Assembly (NCBI GenBank): GCA_902514615.1
Contig: CABXRG010000004.1
Coordinates: forward strand, 1-64,000
Direction: 5' to 3'
Origin: an uncultured Bacteroidota bacterium
Lineage (GTDB): Bacteria; Bacteroidota; Bacteroidia; Flavobacteriales; Flavobacteriaceae
DNA length: 64,000 bases
The notes below the pieces were generated by a model. It saw only the letters and a program-made list of their open reading frames with translations, did not search any database and was not told the origin of the DNA. Both the position numbers and the translations under genes were made by a program. Shown piece by piece: positions 23,982 through 31,977 of the stretch (within the stretch, counting starts at the first letter, position 1; every line of letters starts with the position of its first letter).

Positions 23982-25049
23982 ATGTCAATTGAAAAAAAAT
24001 TAATTTCAAAGAAAAAGCCTTTTTATCTGATTTCTAAAAAACTTGAACATTTTTTAAGACAACATGATAGATGGATAGACGACGTTATTTCTTATGATGA
24101 TTTATTAAGATATTCTGATTCAATAAATATTTATGATAAAAATAATAAGGATACATTATGGGTAAGATTATTGTATAATGAAAGTGAAAGAAATGAAATT
24201 GATAAAAATCTTAAAATAATATATACCCTTCTTCACTCTGATGGAAATTCATCATCTATTCCATACTTAAATATAGATTCAGTAGATTATTGCACTTTTG
24301 GAAACTCAAAACCCTTCAGAGTAAAAATTAGAAATATTGTTAACGATAACTTCACATATTTTTATGTAAAAAAAACTGATGCTTCAAGAGTATATGGAAT
24401 TGAATTTGAGCATATGCTTTCTCCAAGAAATCTAAACTTTTTAGTAAACAACTCATCTTTAATTGAAGAACATATAGCAGGAATACCAGGAGATATTTTC
24501 ATTAAAGATTATTTACCAAAATGCTCTGAATATCAAAAATCTCAAATAGCAAAAGAATATGTAAAATTTAATGAGAGGTGCATGATTAGACTTCTTGGTG
24601 ACATGAGATCATATAATTATGTTGTAATTCCAATTCATGACTTTGATCAGGTAATTTATAAAATAAGAGCAATTGATTTTGATCAACAATCATATGAAGG
24701 TAAATTATCTGTTTATAGACCTCAATTTTTTAAAGAGAATAAACCAATGATGGACTTAGTAAAAGATAAATTAAAAACAGACTCCATTATTCAATATAAG
24801 ATTGAAGAAAGATCTACAATTTCAAGAAGATTAATAATTTCAGACGATAGAATGAAACACCTTATTAATATAATGAAAGAAGACACCATTAGCACAGTTG
24901 ATAAGGTAGAGAATCTAAAAAAAGAAATATTTAAATTCACTAATGAAAATTCCTTTATTAGATGTAAATCTATGGGAGAATTAATGGAGGAAACCCTTGA
25001 TTATCTTAAAAGAAACTATCAAAATGTAAGTTTAATTGAGTTGATTTAA
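23982..25049 (+). CDS. Unknown protein with kinase-like catalytic motifs, 355 residues
   Basis: I do not recognise a named family. No signal peptide. Residues 203-214 read RLLGDMRSYNYV, which has the D-x4-N spacing (Asp207, Asn212) of the APH/HipA-type kinase catalytic loop, and 230-234 read AIDFD, like the metal-binding IDFD that follows in that fold. YFYVKKTD near 126-133 could supply the ATP-binding Lys. The N-terminal helix pair and a C-terminal helical tail flank this core. It stands alone after the tRNA-Pro terminator. A degenerate kinase or a scaffold is also possible. Confidence 0.7.
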   Translation: MSIEKKLISKKKPFYLISKKLEHFLRQHDRWIDDVISYDDLLRYSDSINIYDKNNKDTLWVRLLYNESERNEIDKNLKIIYTLLHSDGNSSSIPYLNIDSVDYCTFGNSKPFRVKIRNIVNDNFTYFYVKKTDASRVYGIEFEHMLSPRNLNFLVNNSSLIEEHIAGIPGDIFIKDYLPKCSEYQKSQIAKEYVKFNERCMIRLLGDMRSYNYVVIPIHDFDQVIYKIRAIDFDQQSYEGKLSVYRPQFFKENKPMMDLVKDKLKTDSIIQYKIEERSTISRRLIISDDRMKHLINIMKEDTISTVDKVENLKKEIFKFTNENSFIRCKSMGELMEETLDYLKRNYQNVSLIELI

Positions 25050-25095
25050 GAAAAACTTCATTGAGTGATTAATTTATTTTAAATTCGAGTTAATT

Positions 25096-26238
25096 ATGAA
25101 AAAAACTTATCTAATATATACGCTAGTTTTATTAAATGTCTCATTGGCTTGTTCTCAAAAAGTAAACTACCCGCCAATTGAAGATTTTAATAAGGATTTA
25201 TACAGTCTTGAAAAAATTGTTGATGGTATTGATATTCCTTGGGGGATGACCTTTACAAGTAATAATTCTTTTTTAGTAACTGATAAAAAAGGAGTTTTAT
25301 ATCATGTATCTAACGGTGAGAAAATTGTTGTAGAGGGAACTCCTGAAGTTATCGTTACAAGACAAGGAGGTCTTTTTGATGTTGCTATTGACTCTGATTT
25401 TAAAAATAATAATAAAATTTATATTACAGCAAATATAAGTTCATCAGAAAATGGATCAAATACAGCACTTTATTCTGCAATTTTTTTAGATAATAAATTA
25501 TCTAAATTAAAACTACTTTATAATGCCTCACCAGACTCAACCGAAGAAAGGCATTATGGTGGAAGTATTTTAGTAACTAAGGATTATTTGTTTTTTACAA
25601 TTGGTGATAGAGGAAATAGAGATATTAATCCCCAGAATGTATCATTAGATGGAGGTAAAATATATAGATTAAATTTAGATGGATCTATACCTAACTCTAA
25701 CCCATTTTATAATGTTGATAGTTCCAAAAAAGCTATATGGAGTTATGGGCACCGAAATCCACAAGGAATTATAAAAGGTTTAAACGAGGGTGAAATTTGG
25801 ATTCATGAACATGGACCTAGAGGGGGTGATGAGATAAATATTATAAATAAACCTAGACCTAATGAAGACCCCTTAAAATATAGAAACTATGGTTGGCCAA
25901 AGGCTACATATGGAATAAATTATAGCGGAAGCGAAATCACAAAAAACAAAAAATTAGAAGGGGTTATTGATCCATTTTATTATTGGATACCATCAATTGC
26001 ACCCTCAGGAATGGCAATAATTAATTCTGATAAATACCCTAATTGGAATGAAAGTTTACTTGTTGGATCCTTAAGCTTAAGATATCTTGAAAGATTAGAG
26101 TTTAATGAAGATGGTATAACTAAAAGAGAGAAATTATTTCCAAGGATTGGAAGAGTAAGAGATGTTAATATTAGTCCTGATGGTTTTGTAATTATAAGTG
26201 TTGAGGGTGAAGGAATTTTTAAGATAGTACCTAATTAA
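25096..26238 (+). CDS. PQQ-dependent sugar dehydrogenase family lipoprotein
   Basis: Six-bladed propeller of the soluble glucose/sorbosone dehydrogenase family, acting in the periplasm. A signal ends in VSLAC (Cys19). IPWGMTF (about 47-53) starts the propeller, GGLFDVAIDSDF (91-102) holds the expected catalytic-His neighbourhood, though the usual EGGLLG-type His is not obvious, and later RHYGGSILV, SYGHRNPQGI and IHEHGPRGGDEIN match the PQQ and calcium-binding strands. Ordinary 380-residue length. It precedes the DivIC-like and parAB genes. Substrate unknown. Confidence 0.88.
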   Translation: MKKTYLIYTLVLLNVSLACSQKVNYPPIEDFNKDLYSLEKIVDGIDIPWGMTFTSNNSFLVTDKKGVLYHVSNGEKIVVEGTPEVIVTRQGGLFDVAIDSDFKNNNKIYITANISSSENGSNTALYSAIFLDNKLSKLKLLYNASPDSTEERHYGGSILVTKDYLFFTIGDRGNRDINPQNVSLDGGKIYRLNLDGSIPNSNPFYNVDSSKKAIWSYGHRNPQGIIKGLNEGEIWIHEHGPRGGDEINIINKPRPNEDPLKYRNYGWPKATYGINYSGSEITKNKKLEGVIDPFYYWIPSIAPSGMAIINSDKYPNWNESLLVGSLSLRYLERLEFNEDGITKREKLFPRIGRVRDVNISPDGFVIISVEGEGIFKIVPN

Positions 26239-26245
26239 TATTTAA

Positions 26246-26563
26246 ATGAAAGAGTTTATCAAGAAATTAATTTCCTTATTTAATAAAAGCTATTTCAAGT
26301 ATTTACTTATTTTAGGTGCTTTTATATTTTGGATGACCTTTCTTGACACTAACTCAATCTTGATTCACGCTGAATTAAATAGGGAAATAAAGAAACTCAA
26401 AAAGAGAAAAGATGCTCTTACTGAAGAAATCAATAAAGATCAAATACTTATTAGTAAGCTGGAAGATATTGATAGCTTAGAACATTATGGAAGAGAAAAA
26501 TATAATTTAAAAAAAGATAATGAAGACATATTCATAATTGAATATGAATCTGACAAGGAATAA
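26246..26563 (+). CDS. Septum formation initiator, FtsB/DivIC family
   Basis: Small bitopic division protein expected to bind FtsL and FtsQ at the septum. One membrane span lies at about residues 18-34 (FKYLLILGAFIFWMTFL), preceded by a basic cytoplasmic end. A coiled coil of Lys- and Glu-rich heptads covers about 45-78, and the closing LEHYGREKYNLKKDNEDIFII matches the conserved FtsB/DivIC end motif. It begins 8 bases after the sugar dehydrogenase gene and 4 before parA. Confidence 0.88.
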   Translation: MKEFIKKLISLFNKSYFKYLLILGAFIFWMTFLDTNSILIHAELNREIKKLKKRKDALTEEINKDQILISKLEDIDSLEHYGREKYNLKKDNEDIFIIEYESDKE

Positions 26564-26566
26564 TTA

Positions 26567-27337
26567 ATGGGTAAAGTAATTTCAATAGCTAATCAAAAAG
26601 GAGGAGTCGGTAAAACCACTACATCTGTAAATCTTGCTGCTTCTCTTGGAGTACTTGAAAAAAAAGTTTTACTTATTGATGCTGATCCTCAAGCAAATGC
26701 TTCATCAGGTTTAGGATTTGACCCAAATGATAAAGAATTTTCATTATATCAAGTTCTTTCAGGTTTAATGGAAATTTCTGAAGTAATTAAAAAAACAGAA
26801 TCTCCAAACTTGGATATAATACAATCTAGTATTGATTTAGTTGGAGTTGAAATTGAACTAGTTGAAGAAAAGAACAGAGAGTATAAATTAAAGGAAAAGA
26901 TTAAAGAAGTTGAAAGTCTTTATGATTTTATACTCATTGATTGTGCTCCCTCCTTAGGACTAATTACTCTTAATGCACTTACAAGTTCTGACTCTGTTAT
27001 AATTCCTATTCAATGTGAATATTTTGCATTAGAAGGACTTGGTAAATTGCTAAACACAATAAAGAGCGTCCAAAAGATACATAATGAAGACCTTGATATA
27101 GAAGGTATTTTACTGACTATGTTTGATTCTAGACTTAGACTTTCTAATCAAGTTGTTGAAGAAGTGAAAAAACACTTTGGTGATATTGTCTTTAACACAA
27201 TTATTCAACGAAATATTAAATTAGGTGAAGCTCCTGGATTTGGAAAAGATATTATAACTTATGATGTAACATCAAAAGGGACAAAAAATTATCTTTCCTT
27301 AGCAAATGAGGTAATTAAAAAAAATATAAATGTCTAA
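26567..27337 (+). CDS. parA: Chromosome partition ATPase ParA (Soj)
   Basis: Deviant Walker A motif KGGVGKTTTS at residues 10-19, DADPQANASSG (about 39-49) and the Walker B strand FILIDCAPSLG (about 119-129) define a ParA ATPase of standard length (256). It binds nonspecific DNA as an ATP dimer and moves ParB-bound origins. The start is directly behind the DivIC-like gene and it overlaps parB by 8 bases. I found no parS palindrome in the window. Confidence 0.97.
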   Translation: MGKVISIANQKGGVGKTTTSVNLAASLGVLEKKVLLIDADPQANASSGLGFDPNDKEFSLYQVLSGLMEISEVIKKTESPNLDIIQSSIDLVGVEIELVEEKNREYKLKEKIKEVESLYDFILIDCAPSLGLITLNALTSSDSVIIPIQCEYFALEGLGKLLNTIKSVQKIHNEDLDIEGILLTMFDSRLRLSNQVVEEVKKHFGDIVFNTIIQRNIKLGEAPGFGKDIITYDVTSKGTKNYLSLANEVIKKNINV

Positions 27338-28208
27338 TAAAAAACAAAAAAGAGTTCTTGGAAGGGGATTAGATGCTTTATTAAACAGTTCAGATGATAA
27401 CCAGTATCAAAATGATATACAGAGAATTAGTAATTCACTGGAAATTGATATTGATAATATTCAAGTTAACCCTAATCAGCCAAGAACAAATTTTGATACT
27501 AGTGAAATAGATAATCTCACAATGTCTATTAAAGATCTTGGAATAATTCAGCCTATTACAGTCAGAAAAATCGATTCAGGTAATTATGAAATAATTTCTG
27601 GTGAAAGAAGATTTCGTGCGTCAAAAAAAGCTGGATTAAGATCCATACCATGCTATATTAAGGGAGTAGACAATGATACAGATATTTTAAAAATGTCTTT
27701 AGTTGAAAATGTTCAAAGGGTAGATCTTGATCCAATTGAAATAGGGCTAACATACGAGAGATTAATTAATGATTACAATTTGAATATTGATTCTATTTCA
27801 AGACTTGTTGGAAAAAACCGATCAACAATTACAAATTATATAAGACTTTTAAAACTTGATCCAATAATTCAGTCTGGTATTAGAGATGGATTTCTTTCAA
27901 TGGGTCACGGAAGAGCATTAATTAATATTGATGACAAAAAATTACAACTAGATATTTACAAGCAAATAATTTCATCTAAACTTTCAGTTAGACAAACTGA
28001 AAATATTGTTCGAAGTAATAAGAAATCAAATATTTCAAATGGTAGTTCTGATGTCTCAAAAATCTATATTGATGTCACAAATAAATTCGAAAAACTTTTT
28101 GAATCTAAAGTGAAATTAAAAGAAAATTCAGAAGGTAAAGTTTCACTTTCAACTACTTTTAAGAATATAAATGAGTTATACTCTATATTAAAAAAATTAT
28201 CAAATTGA
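27330..28208 (+). CDS. parB: Chromosome partition protein ParB
   Basis: CTPase and parS-binding clamp. GRGLDALL near residue 11 is the ParA-stimulating tail; VNPNQPRTNFD, then ISGERRFRASKKAG (about 90-103), ENVQRVDLDPIEI and the helix-turn-helix LVGKNRSTITNYIRLL are all canonical. MGHGRALI follows. 292 residues. Overlaps parA upstream and the DUF5683 gene downstream (whose TTG lies within the parB end). Confidence 0.97.
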   Translation: MSNKKQKRVLGRGLDALLNSSDDNQYQNDIQRISNSLEIDIDNIQVNPNQPRTNFDTSEIDNLTMSIKDLGIIQPITVRKIDSGNYEIISGERRFRASKKAGLRSIPCYIKGVDNDTDILKMSLVENVQRVDLDPIEIGLTYERLINDYNLNIDSISRLVGKNRSTITNYIRLLKLDPIIQSGIRDGFLSMGHGRALINIDDKKLQLDIYKQIISSKLSVRQTENIVRSNKKSNISNGSSDVSKIYIDVTNKFEKLFESKVKLKENSEGKVSLSTTFKNINELYSILKKLSN

Positions 28209-28762
28209 AAAACTTAGCTTTTTTAATAATAATTTGTTTCTCGCTTAACACATATGCTCAAATTGAAACTGATTCATTATATATTAGCCTTAGAAAACAG
28301 AGGTTAATAGATGATCCATTAACTCCTTCAAAAGCAGCTTTTTATTCATCGGTGATTCCAGGTTTAGGCCAGGTTTACACTAGGAGATACTGGATGGTAC
28401 CTATTATATATGGTGGACTAGGCGCTTCTGCCTATTATTATAACTTTAATAATAAAGAGATGAACAAATACAGGACAGCCTATAAAAGAAGACTTTCTGG
28501 GTATTTTGATGATGAGTACATTGATATAATACCAGAAACTGAAAAATTACTAGAAGGGATGAAATTTCATAGAAGATATAAGGATTTTTCATTTATGTTC
28601 TTAATTGGAACTTATGTTCTTAATATTATTGATGCTAATGTTGGAGCACACTTACTCCAATTTAATGTAAGCGAAGATCTTTCTTTTAGCCCATATATCG
28701 AAAGTGATTATTTCGATTATTCACAAAGTGCAGGAATTAAATTTAAAATTAAACTAGATTGA
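28205..28762 (+). CDS. DUF5683 domain-containing protein
   Basis: Conserved Bacteroidota envelope protein that sits after parB. A signal peptide (about 1-19, ending TYAQ) leads to PSKAAFYSSVIPGLGQVYTRRYW (about 42-64) and a hydrophobic segment with IIYGGLGASAYYYNFNN, followed by a second span near residues 118-136. Start is a TTG that overlaps the last codons of parB. Normally dapB follows in Flavobacteriia; here lepB follows after one base. Function unknown. Confidence 0.82.
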   Translation: MKNLAFLIIICFSLNTYAQIETDSLYISLRKQRLIDDPLTPSKAAFYSSVIPGLGQVYTRRYWMVPIIYGGLGASAYYYNFNNKEMNKYRTAYKRRLSGYFDDEYIDIIPETEKLLEGMKFHRRYKDFSFMFLIGTYVLNIIDANVGAHLLQFNVSEDLSFSPYIESDYFDYSQSAGIKFKIKLD

Positions 28763-28763
28763 T

Positions 28764-30452
28764 ATGAATTTAAACGAATGGTTAATATTATTTCTATCAT
28801 CCAACTTAATAATATTTGGTGGATCATTTAAACTATTCAATCTAGCCAAAGTTTCAGGATGGAAAGCATTGATTCCAATTTATAATATTATAAAATGTCT
28901 TGACATAATTAATAGACCTAGATGGTGGACTATCCTTGTCTTCATTCCTGTCATTAATCTACTTATGATTCCTGTAATATGGATAGAGTTTATTAAAATG
29001 TTTAATCATAAGTCTAAACTTGATAGAATTTTAGTAGTAGCTACACTTGGTTTATATGTGTATTACATTAGCTATGTAAGTAAAAAGACAAAGTATTTAG
29101 GTGAAATTTCTTTTTCAAGTTTTGAGAGATCTTTTGGGTCAATAATTTGGGCTGTTGTATTTGCAACAATTGTTCATAATTATATAATACAGCCATTTGT
29201 AATTCCAACAGGATCATTGGAAAAAACATTAAGAGTTGGTGATTTTTTATTAGTTAGCAAGTTTCATTACGGTGCACGGATTCCATCCACAGTAATTTCT
29301 TTTCCAATGGTTCATGATACAATTCCAATAATTAAATCTAAATCATATCTAAAAAATCCACAGCTTCCTTACATTAGAATTCCAGGGTTCCAAGAAATAA
29401 AAAATAATGATATTGTAGTTTTTAATTGGCCTGCAGATACTGTAAGAAAATTTTTTGTAAAGGAAAAAGGAGTAATTAAGCCAAGAGATAAAAAATCTAA
29501 TTATGTTAAAAGGGCCATTGGTATTCCAGGAGACACTTTAGAAATAAAAAATGGTATCGTTTATTTAAATGGTAAAAAAAATACTTTACCAGATAGAGCA
29601 AAACCACTATTTACATATTTGATTAAATCAGACCAAGGTGTTTCGTCAAGTAAATTAATCAACCTTCAAATTGATGGTTTTATAAGAAAATTCATAATAA
29701 AAAATCTATCAAATGAAACTTATACAGAGATATCAAAATTTATTTTAAATATTTCTAATACTAGTGAAAATGAATATCTAATTTATACTAATGACAAGGG
29801 TATCCCTATAAATTTAGTCAGTAAGCTAGGTCTTGATATAAGAGAAATAATTGATAAGGAGAAAGAATTAAGTTTAACTCATACAGATGCAATAAAAATT
29901 AAAAATTCTAAACAATTTGACACTATTTATAGAGCAATAGAAAGAAAAGCAGTTTTGAATTCAAATTTTTTTCCAAATAACAGAAGATTTAATTGGAATA
30001 ATGATCAACTAGGGCCTATTTATATTCCAAAGACTGGTGAAAAAATAGAATTAAATATTAATACACTCCCCTTATATAAAAAGGTTATTACTGACTATGA
30101 ATTTAATGAATTAGCGGTTGAAGGAGAAGATATTTTAATTAATGGCAAAATCAAAAAAGAATATATCTTTAAGCAAGACTACTATTGGATGATGGGAGAC
30201 AATAGATATAATTCTGAAGATTCAAGAGTTTGGGGATTTGTTCCCTTTGATCATGTTCTAGGTAAACCTGTTTTTATATGGATGAGTATAGAAGGGTTAT
30301 TCAACGGTATTGAAAACTGGAATTTTAGATGGGATAGAGTTTTTACTACAATTGGATTTAACGGTAAACCTAGATCGTATTTACCTCATTTTTTAATCTT
30401 TATAGTAATTTGGCAACTATTTCAATTTGTTAAAAGAAGAAGGGATAATTAA
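28764..30452 (+). CDS. lepB: Signal peptidase I, Bacteroidota long form
   Basis: Cleaves signal peptides at the outer face of the inner membrane. The 562 residues are longer than typical. Residues 1-110 carry hydrophobic spans of a DUF5684-like domain. The Ser-Lys dyad is Ser151 (IPTGSLEKTL, in place of SMEPTL) and Lys249 (YVKRAIGIPGDT). A large insertion of about 200 residues precedes the conserved MGDNRYNSEDSRVWGFV near 470. A final hydrophobic segment lies near the C-terminus. One base after the DUF5683 gene; ends convergent with a rhomboid gene. Confidence 0.95.
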   Translation: MNLNEWLILFLSSNLIIFGGSFKLFNLAKVSGWKALIPIYNIIKCLDIINRPRWWTILVFIPVINLLMIPVIWIEFIKMFNHKSKLDRILVVATLGLYVYYISYVSKKTKYLGEISFSSFERSFGSIIWAVVFATIVHNYIIQPFVIPTGSLEKTLRVGDFLLVSKFHYGARIPSTVISFPMVHDTIPIIKSKSYLKNPQLPYIRIPGFQEIKNNDIVVFNWPADTVRKFFVKEKGVIKPRDKKSNYVKRAIGIPGDTLEIKNGIVYLNGKKNTLPDRAKPLFTYLIKSDQGVSSSKLINLQIDGFIRKFIIKNLSNETYTEISKFILNISNTSENEYLIYTNDKGIPINLVSKLGLDIREIIDKEKELSLTHTDAIKIKNSKQFDTIYRAIERKAVLNSNFFPNNRRFNWNNDQLGPIYIPKTGEKIELNINTLPLYKKVITDYEFNELAVEGEDILINGKIKKEYIFKQDYYWMMGDNRYNSEDSRVWGFVPFDHVLGKPVFIWMSIEGLFNGIENWNFRWDRVFTTIGFNGKPRSYLPHFLIFIVIWQLFQFVKRRRDN

Positions 30453-31249
30453 CTCTTATTTGAGTTTCTAAAAAGTAATTCTTTCTCATTCTTAGTTAAG
30501 CTTTCGTAACCTGATTTACTAATTTTATCAAGTATACCATCAATTATTTTTTGATCATCTTTTTTATTATTTGTTTTTGATAAAAACTTATCAAAATAAT
30601 TTGCTACTAAATCAAAAACTGAATTTGATGAATTAAAATTAATAGAGTAATAGAAGCCATACAATGCTCCTCCTAGGTGAGCAATATTACCTCCTGCATT
30701 ACTGAAAGGAATTTGAATTAAACTCAATAAAACGTAAAACAAACCGATATACTTAAGCTTAGCAGTTAGAAAAAATAAATTAACAGAAGTATTTGAGAAA
30801 TATGAACAAACAAATATTAATAAAGAGTAAACAGCAGCTGATGATCCAACCAATGGTGTGAATGAATTTTCAAAAACAGGGAATATATTATAAGAACAAA
30901 TAAATAAAAGACCACCAGCAATAGCTCCATAAAAATATATTTGAAGAAATTGATTTGTTCTAAGAAAAGATAAAAAATAGTCAGATACTACATATAAAAT
31001 AATCATATTCCATAAAATGTGAAAAAAATCAATATGAAAGAAGGAATAGGATATTAAGGTCCAAGGACTCATTAAAATCTTACTAAATTCTGGATGTAGA
31101 TCAAAGAATGGCAGTAAGCTTACCTGACTAAGACCAAATAAAAAAAGAAAAGTATTCGAAACAAGTGGTAATAAAAAGATTATAATATTTATAATTATAA
31201 TCTTTTTAAATACTGGTTGATTCAAAAAGTATTTGTAGCCTAATTCCAT
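30449..31249 (-). CDS. Rhomboid family intramembrane serine protease, first of a pair
   Basis: Polytopic protease of 266 residues. The catalytic Ser lies in LVGSSAAVYSLL (GxSx with Ala in place of the usual Gly) and the catalytic His in IAHLGGALYGFYY. SFFHIDFFHILWNM matches the first-loop HxxxHxxxNM region. The C-terminal 60 residues form a soluble tail, with a motif KDDQKIIDGILDKISKSGYESLTKNEKELL seen in other Bacteroidota rhomboids. It overlaps the second rhomboid gene by 10 bases and converges with lepB. Confidence 0.9.
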   Translation of the reverse strand: MELGYKYFLNQPVFKKIIIINIIIFLLPLVSNTFLFLFGLSQVSLLPFFDLHPEFSKILMSPWTLISYSFFHIDFFHILWNMIILYVVSDYFLSFLRTNQFLQIYFYGAIAGGLLFICSYNIFPVFENSFTPLVGSSAAVYSLLIFVCSYFSNTSVNLFFLTAKLKYIGLFYVLLSLIQIPFSNAGGNIAHLGGALYGFYYSINFNSSNSVFDLVANYFDKFLSKTNNKKDDQKIIDGILDKISKSGYESLTKNEKELLFRNSNKS

Positions 31250-31977
31250 CTTTTGTCATTAAACTGATTTTTTTTCCAATACCACATCATTAGAAATCCA
31301 GTAATTGCTCCACCAATATGAGCAAAGTGAGCAATAGGGCCTACTGAATATGAAGTAAATCCAAAAAATAAATCAAATAGAATTAAAAGTGGAACAAGAT
31401 ATTTAGCTTTGATTGGAATAGGAGGAAAAAGTAACATTAACTGAACATTAGGAAACAACATTGCAAAGCCAACTAAAATTCCATATAATGCACCTGAAGC
31501 ACCAACCATCACAGCTTTAAAGGACTGAATACCAGAATATAGTCTTTCTTCTCCAACTGATTGAATAATACTAGTGTTAAGTCTTCCCGATTTATAAAAG
31601 GTATTAACATCAGTATTAGTCAAACCATTATCTATTAAAATCTGTGTAACAGACATAACATCATAATGATAAACTAAGGTCTGAACTAAAACTGCACCAA
31701 ATCCAGCAGATAAATAAAAGAAAATAAATTTTTGTTTACCCCACATTTGTTCCAATGGAGTTCCAAACATCCAAAGGCCAAACATATTAAAAAGAATATG
31801 GGTAATGTCACCATGCATAAACATATGAGTTATTGGTTGCCATACAATGAAATCAGAATTTCCAGGATAATGCATTGCAAATAAATCATACATTAATTCA
31901 CCAAAAACAATAGATGCAATAAAGAATATAACATTTATAATTATTAAATGTTTAACAATTTCACTTAGTCTACTCAT
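31240..31977 (-). CDS. Rhomboid family intramembrane serine protease, second of a pair
   Basis: The catalytic Ser is in GASGALYG and the His in HFAHIGGAITG, both canonical; THMFMHGDITHILFNMFGLWMFG matches the HxxxHxxxN motif of active rhomboids. 245 residues with a long extramembrane loop (VQTLVYHYDV to GIQSF) between spans. Its stop overlaps the start of the tandem rhomboid gene by 10 bases and its start overlaps the mutL stop by one base. The pair may cleave different substrates. Confidence 0.93.
   Translation of the reverse strand: MSRLSEIVKHLIIINVIFFIASIVFGELMYDLFAMHYPGNSDFIVWQPITHMFMHGDITHILFNMFGLWMFGTPLEQMWGKQKFIFFYLSAGFGAVLVQTLVYHYDVMSVTQILIDNGLTNTDVNTFYKSGRLNTSIIQSVGEERLYSGIQSFKAVMVGASGALYGILVGFAMLFPNVQLMLLFPPIPIKAKYLVPLLILFDLFFGFTSYSVGPIAHFAHIGGAITGFLMMWYWKKNQFNDKRWN

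Noticed and set aside
26567-28208. Replication origin or parS site near parAB
   Set aside because: No CACGTG-centred parS palindrome, DnaA-box cluster, dnaA or dnaN was seen in the window.
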